From Halpernia sp048269545 (lineage in GTDB: Bacteria; Bacteroidota; Bacteroidia; Flavobacteriales; Weeksellaceae), in the NCBI RefSeq assembly GCF_048269545.1, contig NZ_JBLXIJ010000006.1:1-64000 (forward strand): a stretch of DNA of 64,000 nt, written 5' to 3'. Below, one piece after another: positions 16,437-25,739 of the stretch. Position numbers and translations under genes: made by a program. A model generated the notes under the pieces. It searched no databases. It was not told the DNA's origin and worked only from the letters and a program-made list of their open reading frames with translations. The stretch's first letter is position 1; each line of letters starts with the position of its first letter.

Positions 16437-18065
16437 ATGAAATATTTAGTTTTAAGTCTGATTTCTGCCGTGCTCTTCAGTCTTTCTTGGCCAACTTTCG
16501 GCATTCCTTTTTTTATATTTTTTGCTTTTGTTCCACTTTTAATGATGGAACACGACATTTCTAAATTTAGCAAATTAAAAAGAAAATCTTTATCGGTTTT
16601 TGGTTTAAGTTATTTGACTTTTATGATTTGGAATATCATCACAACTGGTTGGTTGTACAACGCTTTAAATCCAGATGGAAGTCATTCACTTTTAGCCGTT
16701 ATTTTCCCAGTTTTATTTAATTCTTTGGTGATGTCTGTTACTTTTTTAATTTATCACCGATACAAAAACGCTGCAGGAACTTATTTCGGTTTGGTATTTT
16801 TTGTCGCGATTTGGATGTCAATGGAATTATTAGTTCGTAGTTGGCAATTTACTTGGCCGTGGTTAAATTTAGGAAATGCGTTTGCAGATTATCCGAAAAT
16901 AATTCAGTGGTATGATACTTTTGGAGCAACAGGCGGCTCTTTTTGGATTTTATTGATTAATATTTTTGCATTTTACACTATTAGAATTTGGGAAGCAGGA
17001 AGAGTTCAGAAAAATTTGTTTAAAAATTTGGCAATTTTAACGGTGATAATTTTTGTTCCAATTGCAATTTCTTTTGTTAAATATTACCAGTGTGATGAAA
17101 AACCTATCGGAGAAGTGAATGTCGTTTTGCTTCAACCAGATTTAAATCCCTATTCCGAAAAATATACAACGGACAGTCTTACAATCGTCAATGATTTATT
17201 AAAATTAGCCGAAGTAAAACCAAATGCTAAAATTGATTATTTTATTGCGCCTGAAACTGCACTTCCCGGTTATGGTTCAATTTCGGAGAACGGATTTCAA
17301 TCCAGTTTAATTTTAAATAATGTTAAACATTTTCTTAAAAAAAAGCCGAAATCTATTTTCGTAACAGGAATTTCTTCGCATAAATTTTACCCAAACGAAG
17401 AATCAAAATCAGAAACTGCTTTTCAAAATCAGCAAGGTTATTATCTTGACAGTTTTAATTCTGCGGTGCAAATAATACCTAATAAAAATGTGGAAGTTTA
17501 CCACAAAGGAAAACTTGTTCCAGGCGTGGAAATGTTTCCTTACATCAATGTTTTAAAACCGCTTTTAGGAAACGCAATGATAGATTTAGGCGGAACTACA
17601 GTTTCTTTGGGAATGAGCAAAACTAGAAAAGTTTTCACTAATTCTTTTAACAAAGGGAAACTCGCTCCAATTATTTGCTATGAAAGTATTTACGGTGATT
17701 ACGTAACGCAATATGTGAGAAATGGCGCTAATTTTTTAGCAATTATGTCGAACGATTCTTGGTGGGGAATTTCGCAAGGTCACAAACAATTAATGGCTTA
17801 TGCAAGACTTCGTGCCATAGAAAACAGACGTGAAGTTGCACGAGCTGCAAACAGCGGAATTTCTGCGCACATTAATGCAAGAGGCGATGTTTTAGCAGAT
17901 ACAATTTATGGTGATAAAACGGCACTTCCTGCAACAATTCAACTTTATGATCATCTTACTTTTTACAGCAGAACTGGAGATTTACTCGCAAGAATTTCAC
18001 TTTTCACTCTTGGGTTTTTGGTGATTTATTATTATGGTGAAAAATGGTTGGCTCGTAAAAAATAG
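16437..18065 (+). CDS. lnt: Apolipoprotein N-acyltransferase
   Basis: A 542-residue inner-membrane enzyme transferring the third acyl chain to lipoprotein N-terminal cysteines. Five or six transmembrane helices occupy residues 1-220. The periplasmic nitrilase domain carries the Glu of APETALP (about 273), the Lys of YHKGKLVPG (about 358) and the Cys of PIICYESIYGD (about 414), the E-K-C triad. A final helix lies near the C terminus. A short reading frame (MKSPLITVKNRY, 16349-16387) precedes it. Length is near the E. coli enzyme (512). Confidence 0.93.
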   Translation: MKYLVLSLISAVLFSLSWPTFGIPFFIFFAFVPLLMMEHDISKFSKLKRKSLSVFGLSYLTFMIWNIITTGWLYNALNPDGSHSLLAVIFPVLFNSLVMSVTFLIYHRYKNAAGTYFGLVFFVAIWMSMELLVRSWQFTWPWLNLGNAFADYPKIIQWYDTFGATGGSFWILLINIFAFYTIRIWEAGRVQKNLFKNLAILTVIIFVPIAISFVKYYQCDEKPIGEVNVVLLQPDLNPYSEKYTTDSLTIVNDLLKLAEVKPNAKIDYFIAPETALPGYGSISENGFQSSLILNNVKHFLKKKPKSIFVTGISSHKFYPNEESKSETAFQNQQGYYLDSFNSAVQIIPNKNVEVYHKGKLVPGVEMFPYINVLKPLLGNAMIDLGGTTVSLGMSKTRKVFTNSFNKGKLAPIICYESIYGDYVTQYVRNGANFLAIMSNDSWWGISQGHKQLMAYARLRAIENRREVARAANSGISAHINARGDVLADTIYGDKTALPATIQLYDHLTFYSRTGDLLARISLFTLGFLVIYYYGEKWLARKK

Positions 18066-18144
18066 TTTTAATTATTAAATTTAAAAACTTGTATTTATTA
18101 GAAAATAAGTATTTAAAAATTCTAAAAGAATAAGTTTAAAAATA

Positions 18145-18176
18145 TTTGTAAGACTGAAAAATTCTTCGTTATTTTG
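18145..18176 (+). promoter_or_regulatory. Probable promoter of rpmB-rpmG-DUF4295
   Basis: TTTG at 18145-18148 and TTATTTTG at 18169-18176 (one mismatch to TAnnTTTG) are 20 bp apart. The transcript would begin about 35 nt before the rpmB ATG. Confidence 0.5.
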
Positions 18177-18214
18177 CAAACTCAAATACTTAATCGTAAA
18201 AAGAACATCAGGAT

Positions 18215-18457
18215 ATGTCTAGAATATGCCAAATTACAGGTAAGCGTGCAATGGTAGGAAACAATGTTTCTCACGCGAAGAACAGAACGAAACGTCGTTT
18301 TGAAATCAATCTATTAGAAAAGAAATTTTTTCTTCCTGAGCAGGATAAAAGCGTAACCATAAAAGTTTCTGCACACGGTTTAAGAATCATTAACAAAATC
18401 GGTATTGACGAAGCTTTAGAAAGAGCTACTAGAAACGGATTTATTAAAAAAGCGTAA
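18215..18457 (+). CDS. rpmB: 50S ribosomal protein L28
   Basis: An 80-residue ribosomal protein bL28. The conserved opening MSRICQITGKRAMVGNNVSH is immediately diagnostic, followed by AKNRTKRRFEINL and the basic C terminus ending ATRNGFIKKA. Length is typical (77-80). It is first in a three-gene operon with rpmG (6 bp after) and a DUF4295 gene, the standard order in Bacteroidota. Confidence 0.97.
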   Translation: MSRICQITGKRAMVGNNVSHAKNRTKRRFEINLLEKKFFLPEQDKSVTIKVSAHGLRIINKIGIDEALERATRNGFIKKA

Positions 18458-18463
18458 GAAATA

Positions 18464-18646
18464 ATGGCAAAAAAAGGTAACCGAGTACAGGTAATTTTGG
18501 AGTGCACAGAACACAGAGAAAGTGGTGTTGCAGGAATGTCTAGATACATTACTACCAAAAATAAAAAGAATACAACTGAGAGATTGGAATTAAAAAAATT
18601 TAATCCAGTTTTGAAGAAATATACTATTCATAAAGAAATTAAGTAA
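18464..18646 (+). CDS. rpmG: 50S ribosomal protein L33
   Basis: A 60-residue bL33. MAKKGNRVQVILECTEHRES, then GMSRYITTKNKKNTTERLEL and KKFNPVLKKYTIHKEIK, show the family. Only one cysteine is present, so this is the C-minus form that lacks the two CxxC zinc pairs. This form is used independently of zinc supply. It is second in the rpmB operon and ends 19 bp before DUF4295. Confidence 0.96.
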   Translation: MAKKGNRVQVILECTEHRESGVAGMSRYITTKNKKNTTERLELKKFNPVLKKYTIHKEIK

Positions 18647-18665
18647 TTATATCAAATAATTTATA

Positions 18666-18821
18666 ATGGCAAAGAAAGTAGTAGCAACACTTCAAGGTGG
18701 TGCAGGATCTAAAAAAATGACGAAAGTAATAAAAATGGAAAAATCTCCTAAATCTGGAGCTTACATTTTTAACGAAAAAGTAATGAATGCAGATGATGTA
18801 GAAGCTTATTTGAAAAAATAA
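18666..18821 (+). CDS. DUF4295 family small protein
   Basis: A 51-residue basic protein (MAKKVVATLQGGAGSKKMTK, then VIKMEKSPKSGAYIFNEKVM, ending ADDVEAYLKK). It matches the short DUF4295 family that follows rpmG in Bacteroidota. Its consistent position after two ribosomal protein genes suggests it is ribosome-associated, but its function is not established. The gene ends 21 bp before a terminator, closing the operon. Confidence 0.88.
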   Translation: MAKKVVATLQGGAGSKKMTKVIKMEKSPKSGAYIFNEKVMNADDVEAYLKK

Positions 18822-18842
18822 TTTCTCTTCATAAAATTATAT

Positions 18843-18875
18843 AAAAACTATCCAAAAATTTTGGGTAGTTTTTTT
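18843..18875 (+). terminator. Terminator of rpmB operon
   Basis: AAAAACTATCCAAAA pairs with TTTTGGGTAGTTTTT (one G-T pair), followed by a continuing T run. It begins 21 nt after the DUF4295 stop. Confidence 0.8.
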
Positions 18876-18900
18876 ATTATATTTGTTTTCTGTGGAGATT

Positions 18901-18922
18901 AACCACAAAGTCACAAAGATTT
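18901..18922. repeat. Half copy of the CACAAAG repeat
   Basis: AACCACAAAGTCACAAAGAT and two further bases match the left half of the inverted element at 4851. It lies in the 262-bp gap before ftsY, which otherwise contains nothing I can name. Confidence 0.6.
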
Positions 18923-19083
18923 TTAAAATTTCAGAAAATAAAAGAGAACAGAGATAAATATTGTGGAAATTTAATTGAATTGAATTCCCACACACTTTAT
19001 CAAAATTATTATCAGAGACTTAGAAAATTATTAAATGCGGATTGAAAAATCAATCATCATTTATCACATATCATTTATAAATT

Positions 19084-20040
19084 ATGAGTTGGTTTAAAAA
19101 TATTTTTAAAAAAGAAGAAAAGGAAACTTTAGATAAAGGTTTGGAAAAATCTAACCAAGGTTTTTTTGAGAAAATTTCCAAAGCAGTGGTTGGTAAAAAT
19201 ACTGTAGATGAAGATGTTTTAGACAATTTAGAAGAAATTTTAATTGCTTCTGATGTTGGTGCAGAAACAACTATAAAAATAATCAACAGAATTGAAGCAC
19301 GTGTTGCGAAAGACAAATATGTAAATATTGATGAATTAAATGAAATTTTAAAACAAGAAATTTCAGGTTTGCTTTTAGAAAATCCACATGCACAGACTGG
19401 AAATATTGATGAAAGCAAAAAACCTTATGTGATAATGGTTGTAGGTGTAAATGGTGTGGGAAAAACTACAACTATTGGAAAACTTGCACATCAATTTAAA
19501 TCTCAAGGGAAAAATGTGGTTTTAGGAGCAGCCGATACTTTTAGAGCCGCTGCAGTAGATCAATTGGTGATTTGGAGTGAAAGAGTTGGTGTTCCTATTG
19601 TAAAACAAAATATGGGTTCTGATCCAGCTTCCGTTGCTTTTGATACCGTTCAATCTGCGGTGGCGCAAAATGCAGATATTGTAATCATCGATACTGCGGG
19701 AAGATTACATAATAAAATAAATCTTATGAATGAACTTACTAAAATAAAACGTGTGATGCAAAAGGTTTTACCAGAAGCGCCCCATGAAGTTTTGTTGGTT
19801 CTTGATGGTTCTACCGGACAAAATGCTTTTGAGCAAGCCAAACAATTTACTGCAGCCACTGAAGTAACTGCTCTTGCAGTTACAAAACTAGATGGAACTG
19901 CAAAAGGTGGCGTGGTAATTGGGATTTCAGATCAGTTTAAAATCCCAGTAAAATATATTGGTGTTGGTGAAAAGATGACGGACTTGCAATTATTTAATGG
20001 AACAGAATTTGTAGATTCTTTTTTTAGGAAAAGAAATTAA
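19084..20040 (+). CDS. ftsY: Signal recognition particle receptor FtsY
   Basis: A 318-residue SRP-type GTPase that docks SRP-ribosome complexes at the cytoplasmic membrane for cotranslational insertion. The N terminus is short and basic/acidic, without the long E. coli acidic domain. The NG domain includes GVNGVGKTTTIGKLA (G1, near 121), DTFRAAAVDQL, IIDTAGRLHNK (G3), the TKLDGTAKGGVVIG motif (G4) and YIGVGEKMTDLQLF. The length is usual for Bacteroidota. It is monocistronic. The start is confirmed by the common MSWFKNIFKKE opening. Confidence 0.96.
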   Translation: MSWFKNIFKKEEKETLDKGLEKSNQGFFEKISKAVVGKNTVDEDVLDNLEEILIASDVGAETTIKIINRIEARVAKDKYVNIDELNEILKQEISGLLLENPHAQTGNIDESKKPYVIMVVGVNGVGKTTTIGKLAHQFKSQGKNVVLGAADTFRAAAVDQLVIWSERVGVPIVKQNMGSDPASVAFDTVQSAVAQNADIVIIDTAGRLHNKINLMNELTKIKRVMQKVLPEAPHEVLLVLDGSTGQNAFEQAKQFTAATEVTALAVTKLDGTAKGGVVIGISDQFKIPVKYIGVGEKMTDLQLFNGTEFVDSFFRKRN

Positions 20041-20148
20041 AAAAGTCATTTTATTAAATTATTCCTATTAATTAGTGAAATATAAAATTTTTTTATAATT
20101 TTAATTCTACAAACAACAAATCATTATTAATTTTTAAAATTTAAAACT

Positions 20149-20409
20149 ATGGGAATTTTAACTTGGATCATTTTTGGTCTTATCGCAGGTGCCATTGCAA
20201 AAATGATTATGCCTGGAAATCAGGGAATGGGTTGGTTAATGACAATTATTTTAGGAATTGTGGGCGCTTTTGTAGGCGGCGCAATTGGAGTTTATATCCT
20301 TCATTGGGGAGATGTTTCTACATTTTGGAATCCTAAAAGCTGGATTTTAGCAATTGGAGGTGCATTAATCGTTCTTTGGCTTTATGGCATGGCGACGAAA
20401 AGAGCATAA
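20149..20409 (+). CDS. GlsB/YeaQ/YmgE family membrane protein
   Basis: An 86-residue hydrophobic protein of the transglycosylase-associated (GlsB/YeaQ/YmgE) family. Three membrane segments are evident: ILTWIIFGLIAGAIAKMIMP, a Gly-rich WLMTIILGIVGAFVGGAIGV and SWILAIGGALIVLWLYG. Homologues are induced by general stress, but the molecular function is unknown. It stands alone between ftsY and a strong terminator and is convergent with sppA. Confidence 0.85.
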   Translation: MGILTWIIFGLIAGAIAKMIMPGNQGMGWLMTIILGIVGAFVGGAIGVYILHWGDVSTFWNPKSWILAIGGALIVLWLYGMATKRA

Positions 20410-20420
20410 GAATTAAAACA

Positions 20421-20455
20421 AAAGCGGTTCTGAAAATTTCAGAACCGCTTTTTTA
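20421..20455. terminator. Bidirectional terminator
   Basis: AAAGCGGTTCTGAAA pairs perfectly with TTTCAGAACCGCTTT, followed by TTT on the plus strand. It lies between the convergent GlsB-type gene and sppA and can serve both. Confidence 0.9.
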
Positions 20456-20468
20456 TGTTTCAATTCTA

Positions 20469-22223
20469 TTAGAATTTTATATCATACATCGATTTCATCA
20501 TTACTGCTTCTTTATTTTTCGGATTAAAAATCTGTTCAAATGTTTGATAATTTTCTTTACCTATTTTATGTTGAATAATTTTTGCTGAGATTTCATCTTC
20601 ATCCATACTTTTAAATATTTGTTGGAATTTGCTGATTTCTTTCGGATAAGAAGCAACATTGTAAGATTTTAATTTTGCCTTTTTTGCAGCGTACAAAATT
20701 GCATCATCTAACGTTCCCAATTCATCTACTAAACCTAATTCTTTTGCACGCGTCCCACTCCAAACTCTTCCACCTCCAATTTCATCGATTTGTTCAAAAG
20801 ATTTTTTTCGATTTTGAGTAACGAAATACACAAATCTTTTGTAAGTTCCTTCCACACTTCTTGTCATCATCGTTAAAGTTCCTGGTGATAAGCCATTAAT
20901 AGGAGAAATCATATTAGAATTTGCGTTGGTGGAAACAACATCGGAACGAATTCCATTTTTATTTGCAATGTCTTTAAAATAAGGAATTATACCAAAAACA
21001 CCGATACTTCCTGTGATGCAATTTGGTTCAGAATAAATTTTATCTGCCGCCATAGAAATATAATAACCACCAGAAGCGGCGTAATCTCCGAAAGAAACAA
21101 TGAGTGGTTTTTTATTTTTTAATTTTTGTAATTCAAATAAAATTTCATCCGCTGCATTTGCACTTCCACCAGGTGAATTAACGCGTAATACAACTGCTTT
21201 TACATCATCATCTTCCGTTAATTTCTTGATTTGTTTTTTAAAATTTTCTGCGTAAATTCCCTCATAACCTTTTCCATTATAGATTTCTCCAGATGCATAA
21301 AGCACCGCAATTTGGTTATTTTTGTCTTTATTGTCTTCTTTATTTGATTTTACATAATTCGCAAAGGATATTTTATTAAGTTTTTCATCTTTTTTAATTT
21401 TTAATTTTGCTCTTAAAATATCATCATATTGTGATTCCTGAATTAATTGATCTACTAATTTATTTTTCAGACTTAACTCTGGGATTAAAGAATATAAACT
21501 GTCCACTGTTGTTTTAAAATTTTCCGGAGAAATATTTCTAGATTTTGCAATTTCAGAAGAAGTTCTACTCCAAATATCATTTAATAAAGTAGAAAGTTGT
21601 TCTTTATTTTCTGGTGAAATTTCATTTTTTATAAAAGGTTCTACCGCTGCTTTAAATTTACCATGACGAATAATTTCAGCATTAATGCCATATTTATCCA
21701 TGAAATTTTTATAAAAAACCACTTCTGCAGCCATACCTTTCAGTTCTACTCCACCTGCAGGATTTAGATAATATTTATCCGCAACAGAACCCAAATAATA
21801 AGCAGACTGAGAAACCGTATTTCCATAAGCATAAACAAATTTCCCTGATTTTTTAAAATCAAGCAAAGCATTTCTTACATCTACCAATTGTGTAATTCCT
21901 GCAGAAATGTTATCTGTTTCAATGCTTATTCCTTTAATATTATCATCATTTTTAGCTTTTCTTATTGAGAGGAGTGCATTATAAATCGTTACATTTTTAT
22001 CTTCATTATTAAAGTTAAAAATATTCTCTTTCACTTCAGTTGGACTATCTATTATTTTAGTTTTAAAATCTAAGGTAAGAATAGAATTATTTTTTACAGT
22101 AACATCTTTTTCTCCATTCATTGCAGAAACTACAATAAAAAGGAAGAAAAACATTATGATACAAGTAAGCATTATTCCTATTGCTACAATGTTTGCTAAA
22201 ACCAGTTTGAAAAAATTCTTCAT
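20469..22223 (-). CDS. sppA: Signal peptide peptidase SppA, 67K type
   Basis: A 584-residue membrane-anchored serine protease that degrades remnant signal peptides. An N-terminal transmembrane segment (about residues 5-35) precedes two tandem ClpP-like domains. The N-terminal domain provides the general-base lysine (RHGKFKAAVEPF, near 208), and the C-terminal domain provides the nucleophile serine (FGDYAASGGYYIS, near 395). VVLRVNSPGGSANA near 348 is the family loop. Length and two-domain plan match E. coli SppA (618). It is divergent from folK, with 23 bp between start codons. Confidence 0.93.
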   Translation of the reverse strand: MKNFFKLVLANIVAIGIMLTCIIMFFFLFIVVSAMNGEKDVTVKNNSILTLDFKTKIIDSPTEVKENIFNFNNEDKNVTIYNALLSIRKAKNDDNIKGISIETDNISAGITQLVDVRNALLDFKKSGKFVYAYGNTVSQSAYYLGSVADKYYLNPAGGVELKGMAAEVVFYKNFMDKYGINAEIIRHGKFKAAVEPFIKNEISPENKEQLSTLLNDIWSRTSSEIAKSRNISPENFKTTVDSLYSLIPELSLKNKLVDQLIQESQYDDILRAKLKIKKDEKLNKISFANYVKSNKEDNKDKNNQIAVLYASGEIYNGKGYEGIYAENFKKQIKKLTEDDDVKAVVLRVNSPGGSANAADEILFELQKLKNKKPLIVSFGDYAASGGYYISMAADKIYSEPNCITGSIGVFGIIPYFKDIANKNGIRSDVVSTNANSNMISPINGLSPGTLTMMTRSVEGTYKRFVYFVTQNRKKSFEQIDEIGGGRVWSGTRAKELGLVDELGTLDDAILYAAKKAKLKSYNVASYPKEISKFQQIFKSMDEDEISAKIIQHKIGKENYQTFEQIFNPKNKEAVMMKSMYDIKF

Positions 22224-22241
22224 AATTTTGTTACAAATTTA
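22223..22241. promoter_or_regulatory. Overlapping divergent -7 boxes of sppA and folK
   Basis: On the plus strand TAATTTTG (22223-22230) precedes folK by 16 nt. On the minus strand TAAATTTG (22234-22241) precedes sppA by 10 nt. The two boxes are only 3 bp apart, so the promoters should exclude one another. Confidence 0.5.
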
Positions 22242-22246
22242 AATAT

Positions 22247-22669
22247 ATGTCGCAACATTTAGTGGTTTTGTTACTTGGTAGTAATCTTGGTAAAATAAAG
22301 AAAAATATTGATAAAGCTATTAACTTGATTGAGAATGAAATTGGGAAGATTTTAGACAAATCACAATACTTAGAAACCGAGCCATTGGAATACAAAAGTT
22401 CAAATAATTTTTGTAATATTGCAGTTAGTTTAAACACGTTTTTATCTCCTTTGGAGCTTTTAAAAAAACTTAAAAAAATTGAGAGAAAAATGGGTAGAGA
22501 AAAGGATTCAGCTGAGTTTGGGTTTTATTCGGATAGAATTATAGACATTGATATAATATATTTTAATAAGCTAACTTTTATAAGTAAAAAACTAAACTTG
22601 CCTCATTATAAACATATTAATGAAAGAGATTTTTCTAAAAAACTAATATCTCAATTAAAAGACAAATAA
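22247..22669 (+). CDS. folK: 2-amino-4-hydroxy-6-hydroxymethyldihydropteridine diphosphokinase
   Basis: A 140-residue HPPK that pyrophosphorylates 6-hydroxymethyl-7,8-dihydropterin in folate synthesis. Motifs are VVLLLGSNLGKIKKNIDKAI near the start, YLETEPLEYKSSNNFCNIAV and the metal-binding DRIIDIDIIYFN near residue 93. It ends somewhat early relative to the usual 155-160 residues but keeps all catalytic elements. It is divergent from sppA and followed 10 bp later by the first OmpA-like gene. Confidence 0.92.
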   Translation: MSQHLVVLLLGSNLGKIKKNIDKAINLIENEIGKILDKSQYLETEPLEYKSSNNFCNIAVSLNTFLSPLELLKKLKKIERKMGREKDSAEFGFYSDRIIDIDIIYFNKLTFISKKLNLPHYKHINERDFSKKLISQLKDK

Positions 22670-22679
22670 ATTTAAAAGT

Positions 22680-24152
22680 ATGAAAGTGAAATTATTTTTA
22701 GCTTTTATTTTACCTTTTATGATTTTTGCTCAAAAAGCAAAAACAAAAACTGTAGTTTCTGGTGTAACAACATTTTCGTCAGGTTCTTCTGAAGTACAAA
22801 AATTTAATAATAGTTCGCGCTTGTTTAATGATTGGGCAATATCTGTTGGCGGCGGAGGTGCGTTTATGAATTATGCAGATCTCACTTCATTCTATGATAG
22901 TAAAGTTAATTGGGGTTGGAACGCGTACTTAAGCATCGACAAACAAATTTCTCATGCTTTTGGAATAAGTTTACTTTATCAAAAGGGACAAACTAACCAA
23001 AAAGGACAACTTCCTGGTGCTGCAGGAATAAAAGCAGGCATTGCAACCGCTTATACTAAATACAATCAAGTTTCTATAATTGGAGATGTCAATTTTTCTA
23101 ATTTATTTAGAAGAATTGATAGTAATTCAAATTTTAAATGGGCACTTCATGGATATGGAGGTGTTGGTTTTGTTGGCTATCGTACACAACTTTTAGATAA
23201 TGATCAATCTAGATTTAGTACAACACCGAGAAGAATTCCTATAATGATTGATCAAGATTTGGACATAAGCTCTTTCTTTTTTGAATTAGGAACAGGCTTA
23301 AAATATAAAATTAATAGATTAATTGATGTTGAAGCAAGAGTAATGTATATTTTTTCTGGTGATGATGAATTTGATGGTGGTGGATTTACTCACAGCGATC
23401 CTCCTGGTTATAATTTAATAAATGATTCTTATTCTGATGATATGTTTACCACTACATTAGGTTTAACTTTTAAATTAGGGAAACATAGAAACCATCTTAC
23501 ATGGTATGATCCTTTACAAAATGCATATCAAAGAACTCTTAGTTTAGAAAATAAATCTAATATTTTTTCCGTTTGTAAAAGTGGTGACCTTGATAATGAT
23601 GGAATATGTGACGATTGGGACAGACAACTTGATACTCCACCTGGAGCAAGAGTTGATGGTTCAGGTATTGCTTTAGATATGGATTTAGATGGAGTTATAG
23701 ATCTGTATGATAAATGTGTAACCGTACAAGGTCCAATCTCAAATAATGGTTGTCCCATAGAAACAAAACAAATAATTGAAAACTCTACAGCTTCTGTAGA
23801 AAATGATTTTGAAGGAATTGAATTCGAATTAAATAGTGATAAAATAAAACCAAAATCATTTGATAAATTAAATCATGCTGCAGAAATAATCAAAACTTTA
23901 GATAAATCTTACAAATATATAATTGTCGGAGCAACTGATGCAAGAGGTTCGGAAAAATTAAATAAAGATTTATCACAAAGAAGAGCAAATGCGGTTTTAA
24001 ATTATCTCGTAGAAAAAGGTGTAAGTAAAAATATACTCACTGCAGAAGGACATGGGAAATTAGACTTAAAATACCCGGAATGTGATCCCGCAACAAAATG
24101 TCCTGAATGGAAAAATGAAGCAAACAGAAGAGTTTATTTCATAGGAAAATAA
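22680..24152 (+). CDS. OmpA family outer-membrane protein, first tandem copy
   Basis: A 490-residue protein with a signal peptide (MKVKLFLAFILPFMIFAQ). An N-terminal eight-strand-like beta-barrel region (about 50-265) is followed by a calcium-binding type-3-like segment (DLDNDGICDDWDRQLDTPPG, DMDLDGVIDLYDKC). The C-terminal OmpA peptidoglycan-binding domain (about 380-490) carries DARGSEKLNKDLSQRRANAV and a conserved KCPEWKNEANRRVYF end. The paralogue starts 31 bp later with the same plan, so this is a tandem duplication. The role is probably anchoring the envelope to peptidoglycan. Confidence 0.88.
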   Translation: MKVKLFLAFILPFMIFAQKAKTKTVVSGVTTFSSGSSEVQKFNNSSRLFNDWAISVGGGGAFMNYADLTSFYDSKVNWGWNAYLSIDKQISHAFGISLLYQKGQTNQKGQLPGAAGIKAGIATAYTKYNQVSIIGDVNFSNLFRRIDSNSNFKWALHGYGGVGFVGYRTQLLDNDQSRFSTTPRRIPIMIDQDLDISSFFFELGTGLKYKINRLIDVEARVMYIFSGDDEFDGGGFTHSDPPGYNLINDSYSDDMFTTTLGLTFKLGKHRNHLTWYDPLQNAYQRTLSLENKSNIFSVCKSGDLDNDGICDDWDRQLDTPPGARVDGSGIALDMDLDGVIDLYDKCVTVQGPISNNGCPIETKQIIENSTASVENDFEGIEFELNSDKIKPKSFDKLNHAAEIIKTLDKSYKYIIVGATDARGSEKLNKDLSQRRANAVLNYLVEKGVSKNILTAEGHGKLDLKYPECDPATKCPEWKNEANRRVYFIGK

Positions 24153-24183
24153 ATATTAGATTAATTTTATTAAAACAAAAAAT

Positions 24184-25659
24184 ATGAAACTAAATTTTGC
24201 TAGCGTTTTACTATTATTGATTTTACCAATAATATTTTATGCACAAGATTCCACTTCAGTTTCGTCAATAAAGCAACCAAATAACTCTTTATCCGAAACT
24301 TCTAATATTAAATCTTTTACTCAAAAATCTAAAAGATTTAATGATTGGGAAATTTCAATTGGAGCAGGAATTCCGCTCGTTCAATCTGCAGATCTCACTT
24401 CAATTAAAAACGGAAATGGAAAAGATGTTTTTGGTTATTCTGCCTATATAAGTGTTGATAAAGCCATTACAAATGCATTTGGAATAAACCTACAATATGA
24501 CAAAGGAGAAACAAGACAAGGTTGGTTTAATACAAAAAACGCAGGTCCAACAACGGGTCCTGTAAGTCAAAGAAACGGAGCGAGAACTCAATATGACGCT
24601 ATTTCACTTTTAGGTGATATTAATTTCTCAAATTTATTAAGAAGAATAGATAATAATTCAAATTTCAGATGGACTTTGCATGGTTACGCAGGAATTGGAA
24701 CTTTAGCGTACAGAGCGTATCTAAAAAATGGAACAACTGAAGTTTTACAAACAGAAATCAAACCATTTAATTTAAATGCCTTATTTGGACAAGCAGGTGC
24801 CGGTTTAAAATTTAAAATAAATAGAAGATTTGATATTGAAACCAGAGTAATGTATGTCTACACGGGTGATGATTCTTTTGATGGAGGCGGCGTACAATAC
24901 AGTTCAATAAATCAAATAGAAGATCAAGTTTCAGATAATTTTTTTAATGCTACTTTAGGTTTGTCATTAAAATTAGGAAAGCATGAATCGCATTTAATGT
25001 GGTATGATCCAATGCAAGAAATTTATCACAAATTAGACGTTTTAGCAAATAAGAACCAAGACGTACAAGTTTGTAAAAAAGGAGATTTAGATAATGATGG
25101 TGTTTGTGATGATTGGGATAGACAACTTGACACTCCAGCTGGAGCAAGAGTTGATGGCGCAGGTGTTGCATTAGATTCGGATTTAGATGGTGTGATTGAT
25201 CTTAATGATAAATGTGTAATGGTTCCTGGACCTGTAGAAAACAGCGGTTGTCCTATTGGCAATTCTAAAAGTCCAATAATTAAAGCAGGAACAGGAATTA
25301 TTTCTGATTCTTCAAGAGCTTTAGAGGGAATAGAATTTGATTTGAATTCTTCAAGAATTTTACCTTCAAATACTCCAATTTTAAATAATGCAGCAAGTGT
25401 AATTAATTTATCAAAAACTGCTTTTAAAATAATCGGTGGTACAGATGCAAGTGCTTCAGAATCTTATAATCAAAAACTTTCAGAAGAAAGAGCAAATAGT
25501 GTGAAATCTTATTTAATTGGGAACGGAGTTGATCCTTCAAAATTGGAAGCAGTTGGTAGAGGTGAAAATGACCTTAAATATCCAGAATGTAATCCAACTA
25601 CAAAATGTCCTGAATGGAAAAACAGAGCTAATAGAAGAGTTTACTTCGAAACAAAATAA
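24184..25659 (+). CDS. OmpA family outer-membrane protein, second tandem copy
   Basis: A 491-residue paralogue of the preceding gene. It has the signal peptide MKLNFASVLLLLILPIIFYA, the barrel-like region (RFNDWEISIGAGIPLVQSAD and following), then DLDNDGVCDDWDRQLDTPAG and DSDLDGVIDLNDKC. The OmpA domain contains DASASESYNQKLSEERANSV and the KCPEWKNRANRRVYF terminus. The spacer between barrel and OmpA domain and the loop lengths differ most from copy one. It is followed by a terminator, so both copies probably form one transcript. Confidence 0.88.
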   Translation: MKLNFASVLLLLILPIIFYAQDSTSVSSIKQPNNSLSETSNIKSFTQKSKRFNDWEISIGAGIPLVQSADLTSIKNGNGKDVFGYSAYISVDKAITNAFGINLQYDKGETRQGWFNTKNAGPTTGPVSQRNGARTQYDAISLLGDINFSNLLRRIDNNSNFRWTLHGYAGIGTLAYRAYLKNGTTEVLQTEIKPFNLNALFGQAGAGLKFKINRRFDIETRVMYVYTGDDSFDGGGVQYSSINQIEDQVSDNFFNATLGLSLKLGKHESHLMWYDPMQEIYHKLDVLANKNQDVQVCKKGDLDNDGVCDDWDRQLDTPAGARVDGAGVALDSDLDGVIDLNDKCVMVPGPVENSGCPIGNSKSPIIKAGTGIISDSSRALEGIEFDLNSSRILPSNTPILNNAASVINLSKTAFKIIGGTDASASESYNQKLSEERANSVKSYLIGNGVDPSKLEAVGRGENDLKYPECNPTTKCPEWKNRANRRVYFETK

Positions 25660-25682
25660 TTTTAAAAATTATTTTAAATTAT

Positions 25683-25710
25683 AAAGCCGTACAATCTGTA
25701 TGGCTTTTTT
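25683..25710 (+). terminator. Terminator after OmpA pair
   Basis: AAAGCCGTACA pairs with TGTATGGCTTT (one G-T pair) around a 3-nt loop, followed by TTTT. Confidence 0.8.
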
Positions 25711-25739
25711 GCTTTACAAATTTTCTTTACTTTTACTCA

